In this document: positions 38,741 through 53,400 of the stretch, piece by piece | Position numbering within the stretch: the stretch's first letter is position 1 | How the letters are laid out: each line of letters starts with the position of its first letter | NCBI RefSeq assembly: GCF_029227915.1 | Contig: NC_079875.1 | Location: 22,997,001-23,061,000 of the forward strand | Origin: Hydractinia symbiolongicarpus | Lineage: Eukaryota; Cnidaria; Hydrozoa; Anthoathecata; Hydractiniidae | Direction of reading: 5' to 3' | DNA: 64,000 nucleotides | Notes under the pieces: generated by a model | What the model was told of the DNA's origin: nothing | The model's input: only the letters and a program-made list of their open reading frames with translations | Databases searched by the model: none | Made by a program: the position numbers and the translations under genes

Positions 38741-41700
38741 TAGACACGTGGAAACATATGAGTGACGTGTAAGACCTTTATTTAACGGCAAAAGCTCATA
38801 TTCCAATTTTAAAGGCCTGCCTACGTAATTGAGAGTGTTTTAAAGCTATGGCGACAATGAAAACGTCTTGGGACGTTGTAAGCTATTAAGTGGGGAAGGA
38901 CTAGACCGATGGTAATCTTTGCAGGCAGGTGGAAACACATTACTTACGTGTAAGATCTTTTTAGACGGCAAACAGTCATATTACAAGGTTTGGAGGCGTG
39001 TGCCCGTAACTGACAATGTTCTAAAGCCGTGACGTTAAGGAAAACGGCTTGAGACGTCAAAGTCCATTGAGAGTGGAAGGACTAGACCGATGATAACTTC
39101 CTTAAGGACGTAGAAACGCGTGAATTATTTCTAAGGCTGTTAGTAGGCTGCAAAAGGCCATATTACAAGGTTTTACAGCCCTTTGCCCGTGGTTGACAGT
39201 CTTCTGTAGTTGTGTCGTCAAGGAAAACGACTTGGAACGCCGTTGTGTATTGAAAGTGGAAGGACTAGAGCAATCGTAACTTACCTAGGCACGTGGAAAC
39301 ATATAAGTGACGTGTAAGACCTTTATTAGGCGGCAAAAGCTCATATTACAAGTTTAAAGGCCTGCCTACGTAATTGAGAGTGTCTTAAAGCTATGGCGAC
39401 AATGAAAACGACTTAGAACGTTGTAAGCTATTAAGAGTGGAAGGACTAGACCGATGGTAATCTTTGCAGGCAGGTGGAAACACATTAGTTACGTGTAAGA
39501 TCTTTTTAGACGGCAAACAGCCATATTACAAGGTTTGGTGGCCTTTGCCCGTAATTGAAAATGTTCTAAGGCCATGATATTAAGGAAAATGGTTTGAGAC
39601 GTCAAAGTCCATTGAGAGTGGAAGGACTAGACCGACGATAACTTCCTTAAGGACGTAGAACCGCGTGAATTACTTCTAAGGCTGTTATTAGGCTGCAAAA
39701 GGCCATATTACCGCTTTTACAACCCTTTTTTCCCTTGGTTGACAGTCCTCTGTAGTTGTGTCGTCAAGGAAAACGACTTGGAACGCCGTTGTCCGTTGAG
39801 AGCGGAAGGACTAGAGCAATCGTAACTTACCTAGGCACGTGGAAACATATGAGTGACGTGTAAGTATTAGGCGGCAAAAGGTCATATTCCAAGTTTAAAG
39901 CCTGCCTACGTAATTGAGAGTGTTTTAAAGCTATGGCGACAATGAAAACGACTTAGAACGTTGTAAGCTATTAAGAGTGGAAGGACTAGACCGATGGTAA
40001 TCTTTGCAGGCAGGTGGAAACACATTAGTTACGTGTAAGATATTTTTAGACGGCAAATAGCCATATTACAAGGTTTGGTGGCCTTTGCTAGTAATTGACA
40101 ATGTTCTAAGGCCGTGATATTAAGGAAAACGGTTTCATACGTCAAAGTTCATTGAGAGTGGAAGGACTAGACCGATGATAACTTCCTTAAGGACGTAGAA
40201 CCGCGTGAATTACTTCTAAGGCTGTTATTAGGCTGCAAAGGGCCATATTACCGCTTTTACAACCCTTTTTTCACGTGGTTGACAGTCCTCTGTAGTTGTG
40301 TCGTCAAGGAAAACGACTAGGAACGCCGTTGTCCGTTGAGAGCGGAAGGACTAGAGCAATCGTAACTTACCTAGGCACGTGGAAACACATGAGTGACGTG
40401 TAAGACCTTTATTAGGCGGCAAAAGCTCATATTCCAAGTTTAAAGGCCTGCCTACGTAATTGAGAGTGTCTTAAAGCTATGGCGACAATGAAAACGACTT
40501 AGAACGTTGTAAGCTATTAAGAGTGGAAGGACTAGACCAATGGTAATCTTTGCAGGCAGGTGGAAACACATTAGTTACGTGTAAGATCTTTTTAGACGGC
40601 AAACAGCCATATTACAAGGTTTGGTGGCCTTTGCCCGTAATTGACAATGTTCTAAGGCCGTGATATTAAGGAAAATGGTTTTAGACGTCAAAGTCCATTG
40701 AGAGTGGAAGGACTAGACCGATGATAACTTCCTTAAGGACGTAGAACCGCGTGATTTACTTCTAAGGCTGTTATTAGGCTGCAAAAGGCCATATTACCGC
40801 TTTTACAACCCTTTTTTCCCGTGGTTGACAGTCTTCTGTAGTTCTGTCGTCAAGGAAAACGACTTGGAACGCCGTAGTCCATTGAGAGTGGAAGGACTAG
40901 AGCAATCGTAACTTACCTAGGCACGTGGAAACATATGAGTGACGTGTAAGACCTTTATTAGGCGGCAAAAGCTCATATTCCAAGTTTAAAGGCCTGCCTA
41001 CGTAATTGAGAGTGTTTTAAAGCTATGGCGACAATAAAAACGACTTAGAACGTTGTAAGCTATTAAGTGTGGAAGGACTAGACCGATGGTAATCTTTGCA
41101 GGCAGGTGGAAACACATTAGTTACGTGTAAGATCTTTTTAGACGGCAAATAACCATATTACAAGGTTTGGTGGCCTTTGCCCGTAATTGAAAATGTTCTA
41201 AGGCCATGATATTAAGGAAAATGGTTTGAGACGTCAAAGTCCATTGAGAGTGGAAGGACTAGACCGATGATAACTTCCTTAAGGACGTAGAACCGCGTGA
41301 ATTACTTCTAAGGCTGTTATTAGGCTGCAAAAGGCCATATTACCGCTTTTACAACCCTTTTTTCCCGTGGTTGACAGTCCTCTGTAGTTGTGTCGTCAAG
41401 GAAAACGACTAGGAACGCCGTTGTCCGTTGAGAGCGGAAGGACTAGAGCAATCGTAACTTACCTAGGCACGTGGAAACATATGAGTGACGTGTAAGACCT
41501 TTATTAAACGGCAAAAGCTCATATTCCAATTTTAAAGGCCTGCCTACGTAATTGAGAGTGTTTTAAAGCTATGGCGACAATGAAAACGTCTTGGGACGTT
41601 GTAAGCTATTAAGTGTGGAAGGACTAGACCGATGGTAATCTTTGCAGGCAGGTGGAAACACATTACTTACGTGTAAGATCTTTTTAGACGGCAAACAGTC

Positions 41701-44440
41701 ATATTACAAGGTTTGGAGGCGTGTGCCCGTAACTGACAATGTTCTAAAGCCGTGACGTTAAGGAAAACGGCTTGAGACGTCAAAGTCCATTGAGAGTGCA
41801 AGGACTAGACCGATGATAACTTCCTTAAGGACGTAGAAACGCGTGAATTATTTCTAAGGCTGTTAGTAGGCTGCAAAAGGCCATATTACAAGGTTTTACA
41901 GCCCTTTGCCCGTGGTTGACAGTCTTCTGTAGTTCTGTCGTCAAGGAAAACGACTTGGAACGCTGTAGTCCATTGAGAGTGGAAGGACTAGAGCAATCGT
42001 AACTTACCTAGGCACGTGGAAACATATAAGTGACGTGTAAGACCTTTATTAGGCGGCAAAAGCTCATATTACAAGTTTAAAGGCCTGCCTACGTAATTGA
42101 GAGTGTCTTAAAGCTATGGTGACAATGAAAACGACTTAGAACGTTGTAAGCTATTAAGAGTGGAAGGACTAGACCGATGGTAATCTTTGCAGGCAGGTGG
42201 AAACACATTAGTTACGTGTAAGATCTTTTTAGACGGCAAACATCCATATTACAAGGTTTGGTGGCCTTTGCCCGTAATTGAAAATGTTCTAAGGCCATGA
42301 TATTAAGGAAAATGGTTTGAGACGTCAAAGTCCATTGAGAGTGGAAGGACTAGACCGACGATAACTTCCTTAAGGACGTAGAACCGCGTGAATTACTTCT
42401 AAGGCTGTTATTAGGCTGCAAAAGGCCATATTACCGCTTTTACAACCCTTTTTTCCCGTGGTTGACAGTCCTCTGTAGTTGTGTCGTCAAGGAAAACGAC
42501 TTGGAACGCCGTTGTCCGTTGAGAGCGGAAGGACTAGAGCAATCGTAACTTACCTAGGCACGTGGAAACATATGAGTGACGTGTAAGACCTTTATTATGC
42601 GGCAAAAGGTGAGATTCCAAGTTTAAAGGCCTGCCTACGAATCTGAGAGTGTTTTAAAGCTATGGCGACAATGAAAACGACTTAGAACGTTGTAAGCTAT
42701 TAAGAGTGGAAGGACTAGACCGATGGTAGTCTTTGCAGGCATGTGGAAACAAATGAGTTACGTGTAACATCTTTCTTGACGGCAAACAGCCATATTACAA
42801 GGTTTGGGGGCCTGTGCCGGTAATTGAAATGTTGTAAGGCCGTGATATTAAGGAAAAAGGCTTGAGACGTCAAAGTTCATTGAGAGTGGAAGGACTAGAC
42901 CGATGATAACTTCCTTAAGGACGTAGAACCGCGTGAATTACTTCTAAGGCTGTTATTAGGCTGCAAAAGGCCATATTACCGCTTTTACAACCCTTTTTTC
43001 CCGTGGTTGACAGTCTTCTGTAGTTCTGTCGTCAAGGAAAACGACTTGGAACGCCGTAGTCCATTGAGAGTCGAAGGACTAGTGCAATCGTAACTTACCT
43101 AGGCACGTGGAAACACATGAGTGACGTGTAAGACCTTTATTAGGCGGCAAAAGCTCATATTCCAAGTTTAAAGGCCTGCCTACGTAATTGAGAGTGTTTT
43201 AAAGCTATGGCGACAATGAAAACGACCCAGAACGTTGTAAGCTATTAAGAGTGGAAGGACTAGACCGATGGTAATCTTTGTAGGCAGGTGGAAACACATT
43301 AGTTACGTGTAAGATCTTTTTAGACGGCAAACAGCCATATTACAAGGTTTGGAGGCCTGTGCCCGTAACTGACAATGTTCCAAGGCCGTGATATTAAGGA
43401 AAACGGTTTCAGACGTCAAAGTCCATTGAGAGTGGAAGGACTAGACCGATGATAACTTCCTTAAGGACGTAGAACTGCGTGAATTACTTCTAAGGCTGTT
43501 AGTAGGCTGCAAAAGGCCATATTACCGCTTTTACAGCCCTTTGCCCGTGGTTGACAGTCTTCTGTAGTTCTGTCGTCAAGGAAAACGACTTGGAACGCTG
43601 TAGTCCATTGAGAGTGGAAGGACTAGAGCAATCGTAACTTACCTAGGCACGTGGAAACATATAAGTTACGTGTAAGACCTTTATTAGGCGGCAAAAGCTC
43701 ATATTCCAAGTTTAAAGGCCTGCCTACGTAATTGAGAGTGTTTTAAAGCTATGGCGACAATGAAAACGACTTAGAACGTTGTAACCTATTAAGAGTGGAA
43801 GGACTAGACCGATGGTAATCTTTGCAGGCAGGTGGAAACACATTAGTTACGTGTAAGATCTTTTTAGACGGCAAACAGCCATATTACAAGGTTTGGTGGC
43901 CTTTGCCCGTAATTGACAATGTTCTAAGGCCGTGATATTAAGGAAAACGGTTTCAGACGTCAAAGTCCATTGAGAGTGGAAGGACTAGAGCAATCGTAAC
44001 TTACCTAGGCACGTGGAAACATATAAGTTACGTGTAAGACCTTTATTAGGCAGCAAAAGCTCATATTCCAAGTTTAGGGGCCTGCCTACGTAATTGAGAG
44101 TGTTTTAAAGCTATGGCGACAATGAAAACGACTTAGAACGTTGTAACCTATTAAGAGTGGAAGGACTAGACCGATGGTAATCTTTGCAGGCAGGTGGAAA
44201 CACATTAGTTACGTGTAAGATCTTTTTAGACGGCAAACAGCCATATTACAAGGTTTGGAGGCCTGTGCCCGTAACTGACAATGTTCTAAGGCCGTGATAT
44301 TAAGGAAAACGGTTTCAGACGTCAAAGTCCATTAAGAGTGGAAGGACTAGACTGATGATAACTTCCTTAAGGACGTAAAACCGCGTGAATTACTTCTAAG
44401 GCTGTTATTAGGCTGCAAAAGGCCATATTACCGCTTTTAC
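38741..44440 (+). repeat. Mosaic segment copying ~29.1-34.8 kb
   Basis: Offset is 9,621 bp (agacacgtgg at 29,121/38,742), reduced to 9,616 by a 5-bp deletion at about 39,864 (taagtattagg). It stays at 9,616 through agagtcgaagg (33,451/43,067) and gttcc (33,761/43,377), and ends about 44.4 kb where the sequence follows the 20.3-kb pattern instead. Confidence 0.82.
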
Positions 44441-47400
44441 AGCCCTTTGCCCGTGGTTGACAGTCTTCTGTAGTTCTGTCGTCAAGGAAAACGACTTGGA
44501 ACGCTGTAGTCCATTGAGAGTGGAAGGACTAGAGCAATCGTAACTTACCTAGGCACGTGGAAACATATAAGTTACGTGTAAGACCTTTATTAGGCAGCAA
44601 AAGCTCATATTCCAAGTTTAGGGGCCTGCCTACGTAATTGAGAGTGTTTTAAAGCTATGGCAACAATGAAAACGACTTAGAACGTTGTAACCTATTAAGA
44701 GGGGAAGGACTAGACCGATGGTAATCTTTGCAGGCAGGTGGAAACACATTAGTTACGTGTAAGATCTTTTTAGACGGCAAACAGCCATATTACAAGGTTT
44801 GGTGGCCTTTGCCCGTAATTGACAATGTTCTAAGGCCGTGATATTAAGGAAAACGGTTTCAGACGTCAAAGTCCATTGAGAGTGGAAGGACTAGACCGAT
44901 GATAACTTCCTTAAGGACATAGAACCGCGTAAATTACTTCTAAGGCTGTTATTAGGCTGCAAAAGGCCATATTACCGCTTTAACAGCCCTTTGCCCGTGG
45001 TTGACAGTCTTCTGTAGTTTTGTCGTCAAGGAAAACGACTTGGAACGCTGTAGTCTATTGAGAGTGGAAGGACTAGAGCAATCGTAACTTACCTAGGCAC
45101 GTGGAAACATATAAGTTACGTGTAAGACCTTTATTAGGCGGCAAAAGCTCATAATCCAAGTTTAAAGGCCTGCCTACGTAATTGAGAGTGTTTTAAAGCT
45201 ATGGCGACAATGAAAACGACTTAGAACGTTGTAACCTATTATGAGTGGAAGGACTAGACCGATGGTAATCTTTGCAGGCAGGTGGAAACACATTAGTTAC
45301 GTGTAAGATCTTTTTAGACGGCAAACAGCCATATTACAAGGTTTGGAGGCCTGTGCCCGTAACTGACAATGTTCTAAGGCCGTGACGTTAAGGAAAACGG
45401 CTTGAGACGTCAAAGTCCATTGAAAGTGGAAGGACTAGACCGATGATAACTTGCTTAAGGACGTAGAACCGCGTGAATTACTTCTAAGGCTGTTATTAGG
45501 CTGCAAAAAACCATATTACCGCTTTTACAACCCTTTGCCCGTGGTTGACAGTCTTCTGTAGTTCTATCGTCAATGAAAATGACTTGGAACGCCGTAGTCT
45601 ATTGAGAGCGAAAGGACTAGACCAATTGTAACTTACCTAGGCACGTGGAAACATATGAGTGACGTGTAAGACCTTTATTAGGCGGCAAAAGGTGAGATTC
45701 CAAGTTTAAAGGCCTGCCTACGAAATTGAGAGTGTTTTAAAGCTATGGCGACAATGAAAACGACTTAGAACGTTGTAAGCTATTAAGAGTGGAAGGACTA
45801 GACCGATGGTAATCTTTGCAGGCAGGTGGAAACACATTAGTTACGTGTAAGATCTTTTTAGACGGCAAACAGCCATATTACAAGGTTTGGAGGCCTGTGC
45901 CCGTAACTGACAATGTTCTAAGGCCGTGACGTTAAGGAAAACGGCTTGAGACGTCAAAGTCCATTAAGAGTGAAAGGACTAGACTGATGATAACTTCCTT
46001 AAGGACGTAGAACCGCGTGAATTACTTCTAAGGCTGTTATTGGGCTGCAAAAGGCCATATTACCGCTTTTACAGCCCTTTGCCCGTGGTTGACAGTCTTC
46101 TGTAGTTCTGTCGTCAATGAAAATGACTTGGAACGCCGTAGTCTATTGAGAGCGAAAGGACTAGACCAATTGTAACTTACCTAAGCACGTGGAAACATAT
46201 GAGTGACGTGTAAGACCTTTATTAGGCGGCAAAAGCTCATATTCCAAGTTTAAAGGCCTGCCTACGAAATTGAGAGTGTTTTAAAGCTATGGCGACAATG
46301 AAAACGACTTAGAACGTTGTAAGCTATTAAGAGTGGAAGGACTAGACCGATGGTAATCTTTGCAGGCAGGTGGAAACACATTAGTTACGTGTAAGATCTT
46401 TTTAGACGGCAAACAGCCATATTACAAGGTTTGGTGGCCTTTGCCCGTAATTGACAATGTTCTAAGGCCGTGATATTAAGGAAAACGGTTTCAGACGTCA
46501 AAGTCCATTGAGAGTGGAAGGACTAGACCGATGATAACTTCCTTAAGGACGTAGAACCGCGTGAATTACTTCTAAGGCTGTTATTAGGCTGCAAAAGGCC
46601 ATATTACCGCTTTTACAAACCTTTGCCCGTGGTTGACAGTCTTCTGTAGTTCTGTCGTCAAGGAAAACGACTTGGAACGCCGTAGTCCATTGGGAGTGGA
46701 AGGACTAGAGCAATCGTAACTTACCTAGGCACGTGGAAACATATAAGTTACGTGTAAGACCTTTATTGGGCGGCAAAAGCTCATATTCCAAGCTTAGGGG
46801 CCTGCCTACGTAATTGAGAGTGTTTTAAAGCTATGGCGACAATGAAAACGACTTAGAACGTTGTAAGCTATTAAGAGTGGAAGGACTAGACCGATGGTAA
46901 TCTTTGCAGGCAGGTGGAAACACATTAGTTACGTGTAAGATCTTTTTAGACGGCAAACAGCCATATTACAAGGTTTGGTGGCCTTTGCCCGTAATTGACA
47001 ATGTTCTAAGGCCGTGATATTAAGGAAAACGGTTTCAGACGTCAAAGTCCATTGAGAGTGGAAGGACTAGACCGATGATAACTTCCTTAAGGACGTAGAA
47101 CCGCGTGAATTACTTCTAAGGCTGTTATTAGGCTGCAAAAGGCCATATTACCGCTTTTACAAACCTTTGCCCGTGGTTGACAGTCTTCTGTAGTTCTGTC
47201 GTCAAGGAAAACGACTTGGAACGCCGTAGTCCATTGGGAGTGGAAGGACTAGAGCAATCGTAACTTACCTAGGCACGTGGAAACATATAAGTTACGTGTA
47301 AGACCTTTATTGGGCGGCAAAAGCTCATATTCCAAGCTTAGGGGCCTGCCTACGTAATTGAGAGTGTTTTAAAGCTATGGCGACAATGAAAACGACTTAG

Positions 47401-50400
47401 AACGTTGTAAGCTATTAAGAGTGGAAGGACTAGACCGATGGTAATCTTTGCAGGCAGGTGGAAACACATTAGTTACGTGTAAGATCTTTTTAGACGGCAA
47501 ACAGCCATATTACAAGGTTTGGTGGCCTTTGCCCGTAATTGACAATGTTCTAAGGCCGTGATATTAAGGAAAACGGTTTCAGACGTCAAAGTCCATTGAG
47601 AGTGGAAGGACTAGACCGATGATAACTTCCTTAAGGACGTAGAACCGCGTGAATTACTTCTAAGGCTGTTATTAGGCTGCAAAAGGCCATATTACCGCTT
47701 TTACAACCCTTTGCCCGTGGTTGACAGTCTTCTGTAGTTCTGTCGTCAAGGAAAACGACTTGGAACGCCGTAGTCCATTGGGAGTGGAAGGACTAGAGCA
47801 ATCGTAACTTACCTAGGCACGTGGAAACACATGAGTGACGTGTAAGACCTTTATTAGGCGGCAAATGCTCATATTCCAAGTTTAAAGGCCTGCCTACGTA
47901 ATTGAGAGTGTTTTAAAGCTATGGCGACAATGAAACGACTTAGAACGTTGTAAGCTATTAAGAGTGGAAGGACTAGACCGATGGTAATCTTTGCAGGCAG
48001 GTGGAAACACATTAGTTACGTGTAAGATCTTTTTAGACGGCAAACAGCCATATTACAAGGTTTGGAGGCCTGCGCCCGTAACTGACAATGTTCTAAGGCC
48101 GTGACGTTAAGGAAAACGGCTTGAGACGTCAAAGTCCATTGAGAGTGGAAGGACTAGACTGATGATAACTTCCTTAAGGACGTAGAACCGCGTGAATTAC
48201 TTCTAAGGCTGTTATTAGGCTGCAAAAGGCCATATTACCGCTTTTACAGCCCTTTGCCCGTGGTTGACAGTCTTCTGTAGTTCTGTCGTCAATGAAAATG
48301 ACTTGGAACGCCGTAGTCTATTGAGAGCGAAAGGACTAGACCAATTGTAACTTACCTAAGCACGTGGAAACATATGAGTGACGTGTAAGACCTTTATTAG
48401 GCGGCAAAAGCTCATATTCCAAGTTTAAAGGACTGCCTACGTAATTGAGAGTGTCTTAAAGCTATGGCAACAATGAAAACGACTTAGAACGTTGTAAGCT
48501 ATTAAGAGTGGAAGGACTAGACCGATGGTAATCTTTGCAGGCAGGTGGAAACACATTAGTTACGTGTAAGATCTTTTTAGACGGCAAACAGCCATATTAC
48601 AAGGTTTGGTGGCCTTTGCCCGTAATTGACAATGTTCTTAGGCGGTGATATTAAGAAAACGGTTTCAGACGTCAAAGTCCATTGAGAGTGGAAGGACTAG
48701 ACCGATGATAACTTCCTTAAGGACGTAGAACCGCGTGAATTACTTCTAAGGCTGTTATTAGGCTGCAAAAGGCCATATTACCGCTTTTACAGCCCTTTGC
48801 CCGTAGTTGACAGTCCTCTGTAGTTGTGTCGTCAAGGAAAACGACTTGGAACGCCGTTGTCCATTGAGAGCGGAAGGACTAGAGCAATCGTAACTTACCT
48901 AGGCACGTGGAAACATATGAGTGACGTGTAACACCTTTATTAGGCGGCAAAAGGTCTTATTCCAAGTTTAAAGGCCTGCCTACGTAATTGAGAGTGTTTT
49001 AAAGCTATGGCGACAATGAAAACGACTTAGAACGTTGTAAGCTATTAAGAGTGGAAGGACTAGATCGATGGTAATCTTTGCAGGCAGGTGGAAACACATT
49101 AGTTACGTGTAAGATCTTTTTAGACGGCAAACCGCCATATTACAAGGTTTGGTAGCCTTTGCCCGTAATTGACAATGTTCTAAGGCCGTGATATTAAGGA
49201 AAACGGTTTCAGACGTCAAAGTCCATTGAGAGTGGAAGGACTAGACCGATGATAACTTCCTTAAGGACGTAGAACCGCGTGAATTACTTCTAAGGCTGTT
49301 ATTAGGCTGCAAAAGGCCATATTACCGCTTTTACAACCCTTTGCCCGTGGTTGACAGTCTTCTGTAGTTCTGTCGTCAAGGAAAACGACTTCGAACGCCG
49401 TAGTCCATTGGGAGTGGAAGGACTAGAGCAATCGTAACTTACCTAGGCACGTGGAAACATATAAGTTACGTGTAAGACCTTTATTGGGCGGCAAAAGCTC
49501 ATATTCCAAGTTTAGGGGCCTGCCTACGTAATTGAGAGTGTTTTAAAGCTATGGCGACAATGAAAACGACTTAGAACGTTGTAACCTATTAAGAGTGGAA
49601 GGACTAGACCGATGGTAATCTTTGCAGGCAGGTGGAAACACATTAGTTACGTGTAAGATCTTTTTAGACGGCGAACAGCCATATTACAAGGTTTGGAGGA
49701 CTGTGCCCGTAACTGACAATGTTCTAAGGCCGTGACGTTAAGGAAAACGGCTTGAGACGTCAAAGTCCATTGAGAGTGGAAGGACTAGACTGATGATAAC
49801 TTCCTTAAGGACGTAGAACCGCGTGAATTACTTCTAAGGCTGTTATTAGGCTGCAAAAGGCCATATTACCGCTTTTACAGCCCTTTGCCCGTGGTTGACA
49901 GTCTTCTGTAGTTCTGTCGTCAATGAAAACGACTTGGAACGCCGTAGTCTATTGAGAGCGAAAGGAGTAGACCAATTGTAAGATACCTAGGCACGTGGAA
50001 ACATATGAGTGACGTGTAAGACCTTTATTAGGAGGCAAATGGTGAGATTCCAAGTTTAAAGGCCTGCCTTCGAAATTGAGAGTGTTTTAAAGCTATGGCG
50101 ACAATGAAAACGACTTAGAACGTTGTAAGCTATTAAGAGTGGAAGGACTAGACCGATGGTAATCTTTGCAGGCAGGTGGAAACACATTAGTTACGTGTAA
50201 GATCTTTTTAGACGGCAAACAGCCATATTACAAGGTTTGGTGGCCTTTGCCCGTAATTGACAATGTTCTAAGGCGGTGATATTAAGAAAACGGTTTCAGA
50301 CGTCCAGGTCCATTGAGAGTGGAAGGACTAGACCGATGATAACTTCCTTAAGGACGTAGAACCGCGTGAATTACTTTTAAGACTGTTATTAGGCTGCAAA

Positions 50401-53400
50401 AGGCCATATTACCGCTTTTACAGCCCTTTGCCCGTAGTTGACAGTCCTCTGTAGTTGTGTCGTCAAGGAAAACGACTTGGAACGCCGTTGTCCATTGAGA
50501 GCGGAAGGACTAGAGCAATCGTAACTTACCTAGGCACGTGGAAACATATGAGTGACGTGTAACACCTTTATTAGGCGGCAAAAGGTCATATTCCAAGTTT
50601 AAAGGCCTGCCTACGTAATTGAGAGTGTTTTAAAGCTATGGCGACAATGAAAACGACTTAGAACGTTGTAAGCTATTAAGAGTGGAAGGACTAGACCGAT
50701 GGTAATCTTTGCAGGCAGGTGGAAACACATTAGTTACGTGTAAGATCTTTTTAGACGGCAAACAGCCATATTACAAGGTTTGGTGGCCTTTGCCCGTAAT
50801 TGACAATGTTCTAAGGCCGTGATATTAAGGAAAACGGTTTCAGACGTCAAAGTCCATTGAGAGTGGAAGGACTAGACCGATGATAACTTCCTTAAGGACG
50901 TAGAACCGCGTGAATTACTTCTAAGGCTGTTAGTAGGCTGCAAAAGGCCATATTACCGCTTTTACAGCAATTTGCCGTGGTTGACAGTCTTCTGTAGTTC
51001 TGTCGTCAAGGAAACGACTTGGAACGCTGTAGTCCATTGAGAGTGGAAGGACTAGAGCAATCGTAACTTACCTAGGCACGTGGAAACATATAAGTGACGT
51101 GTAAGACCTATATTAGGCGGCAAAAGCTCATATTCCAAGTTTAAAGGCCTGCCTACGTAATTGAGAGTGTTTTAAAGCTATGGCGACAATGAAAACGACT
51201 TAGAACGTTGTAACCTATTAAGAGTGGAAGGACTAGACCGATGGTAATCTTTGCAGGCAGGTGGAAACACATTAGTTACGTGTAAGATCTTTTAAGACGG
51301 CAAACAGCCATATTACAAGGTTTGGAGGCCTGTGCCCGTAATTGACAATGTTCTAAGGCCGTGAGGTTAAGGAAAACGGTTTCAGACGTCAAAGTCCATT
51401 GAGAGTGGAAGGACTAGACCGATGATAACTTCCTTAAGGACGTAGAACCGCGTGAATTACTTCTAAGGCTGTTAGTAAGCTGCAAAAGGCCATATTACCG
51501 CTTTTACAGCCCTTTGCCCGTGGTTGACAGTCTTCTGTTGTTCTGTCGTCAAGGAAAACGACTTGGAACGCTGTAGTCCATTGAGAGTGGAAGGACTAGA
51601 GCAATCGTAACTTACCTAGGCACGTGGAAACATATAAATGACGTGTAAGACCTTTATTAGGCGGCAAAAGCTCATTTTCCAAGTTTAAAGGCCTGCCTAC
51701 GTAATTGAGAGTGTCTTAAAGCTATGGCGACAATGAAAACGAATTAGAACGTTGTAAGCTATTAAGAGTGGAAGGACTAGACCGATGGTAATCTTTGCAG
51801 GCAGGTGGAAACACATTAGTTACGTGTAAGATCTTTTTAGACGGCAAACAGCCATATTACAAGGTTTGGTGGCCTTTGCCCGTAATTGACAATGTTCTAA
51901 GGCCGTGATATTAAGGAAAATGGTTTCAGACGTCAAAGTCTATTGAAAGAGGAAGTACTAGACCGATGATAACTTCCTTAAGGACGTAGAACCGCGTGAA
52001 TTACTTCTAAGGCTGTTATTAGGCTGCAAAAGGCCATATTACCGCTTTTACAACCCTTTTTTCCCGTGGTTGACAGTCTTCTGTAGTTCTGTCGTCGAGG
52101 AAAACGACTTGGAACGCCGTAGTCCATTGAGAGTGGAAGGACTAGAGCAATCGTAACTAACGTAGGCACGTGGAAACATATGAGTGACGTGTAAGACCTT
52201 TATTAGGCGGCAAAAGCTCATATTCCAAGTTTAAAGACCTGCCTACGTAATTGAGAATGTTTTAAAGCTATGGCGACAATGAAAACGACTTAGAAGGTTG
52301 TAAGCTATTAAGTGTGGAAGGACTAGACCGATGGTAATCTTTGCAGGCAGGTGGAAACACATGAGTTACGGGTAAGACCTTTTTAGACGGAAAACAGCCA
52401 TATTACAAGGTTTGGTGGCCTTTGCCCGTAATTGACAATGTTCTAAGGCGGTGATATTAAGAAAACGGTTTCAGACGTCAAAGTCCATTGAGAGTGGAAG
52501 GACTAGACCGATGATAACTTGCTTAAGTACGTAGAACCGCGTGAATTACTTCTAAGGCTGTTAGTAGGTTGCAAAAGGCCATATTACCGCTTTTACAGCC
52601 CTTTGCCCGTGGTTGACAGTCTTCTGTAGTTCTGTCGTCAAGGAAAACGACTTGGAACGCTGTAGTCCATTGAGAGTGGAAGGACTAGAGCAATCGTAAC
52701 TTACCTAGGCACGTGGAAACATATAAGTGACGTGTAAGACCTTTATTAGGCGGCAAAAGCTCATATTACAAGTTTAAAGGCCTGCCTACGTAATTGAGAG
52801 TGTCTTAAAGCTATGGCGACAATGAAAACGACTTAGAACGTAAGAGTGGAAGGACTAGACCGATGGTAATCTTTGCAGGCAGGTGAAAACACATTAGTTA
52901 CGTGTAAGATCTTTTTAGACGGCAAACAGCCATATTACAAGGTTTGGTGGCCTTTGCCCGTAATTGACAATGTTCTAAGGCCGTGATATTAAGGAAAATG
53001 GTTTCAGACGTCAAAGTCCATTGAGAGTGGAAGGACTAGACCGATGATAACTTCCTTAAGGACGTAGAACCGCGTGATTTACTTCTAAGGCTGTTATTAG
53101 GCTGCAAAAGGCCATATTACCGCTTTTACAACCCTTTTTTCCCGTGGTTGACAGTCTTCTGTAGTTCTGTCGTCAAGGAAAACGACTTGGAACGCCGTAG
53201 TCCATTGAGAGTGGAAGGACTAGAGCAATCGTAACTTACCTAGGCACGTGGAAACATATGAGTGACGTGTAAGACCTTTATTAGGCGGCAAAAGCTCATA
53301 TTCCAAGTTTAAAGGCCTGCCTACGTAATTGAGAGTGTTTTAAAGCTATGGCGACAATGAAAACGTCTTGGGACGTTGTAAGCTATTAAGTGTGGAAGGA

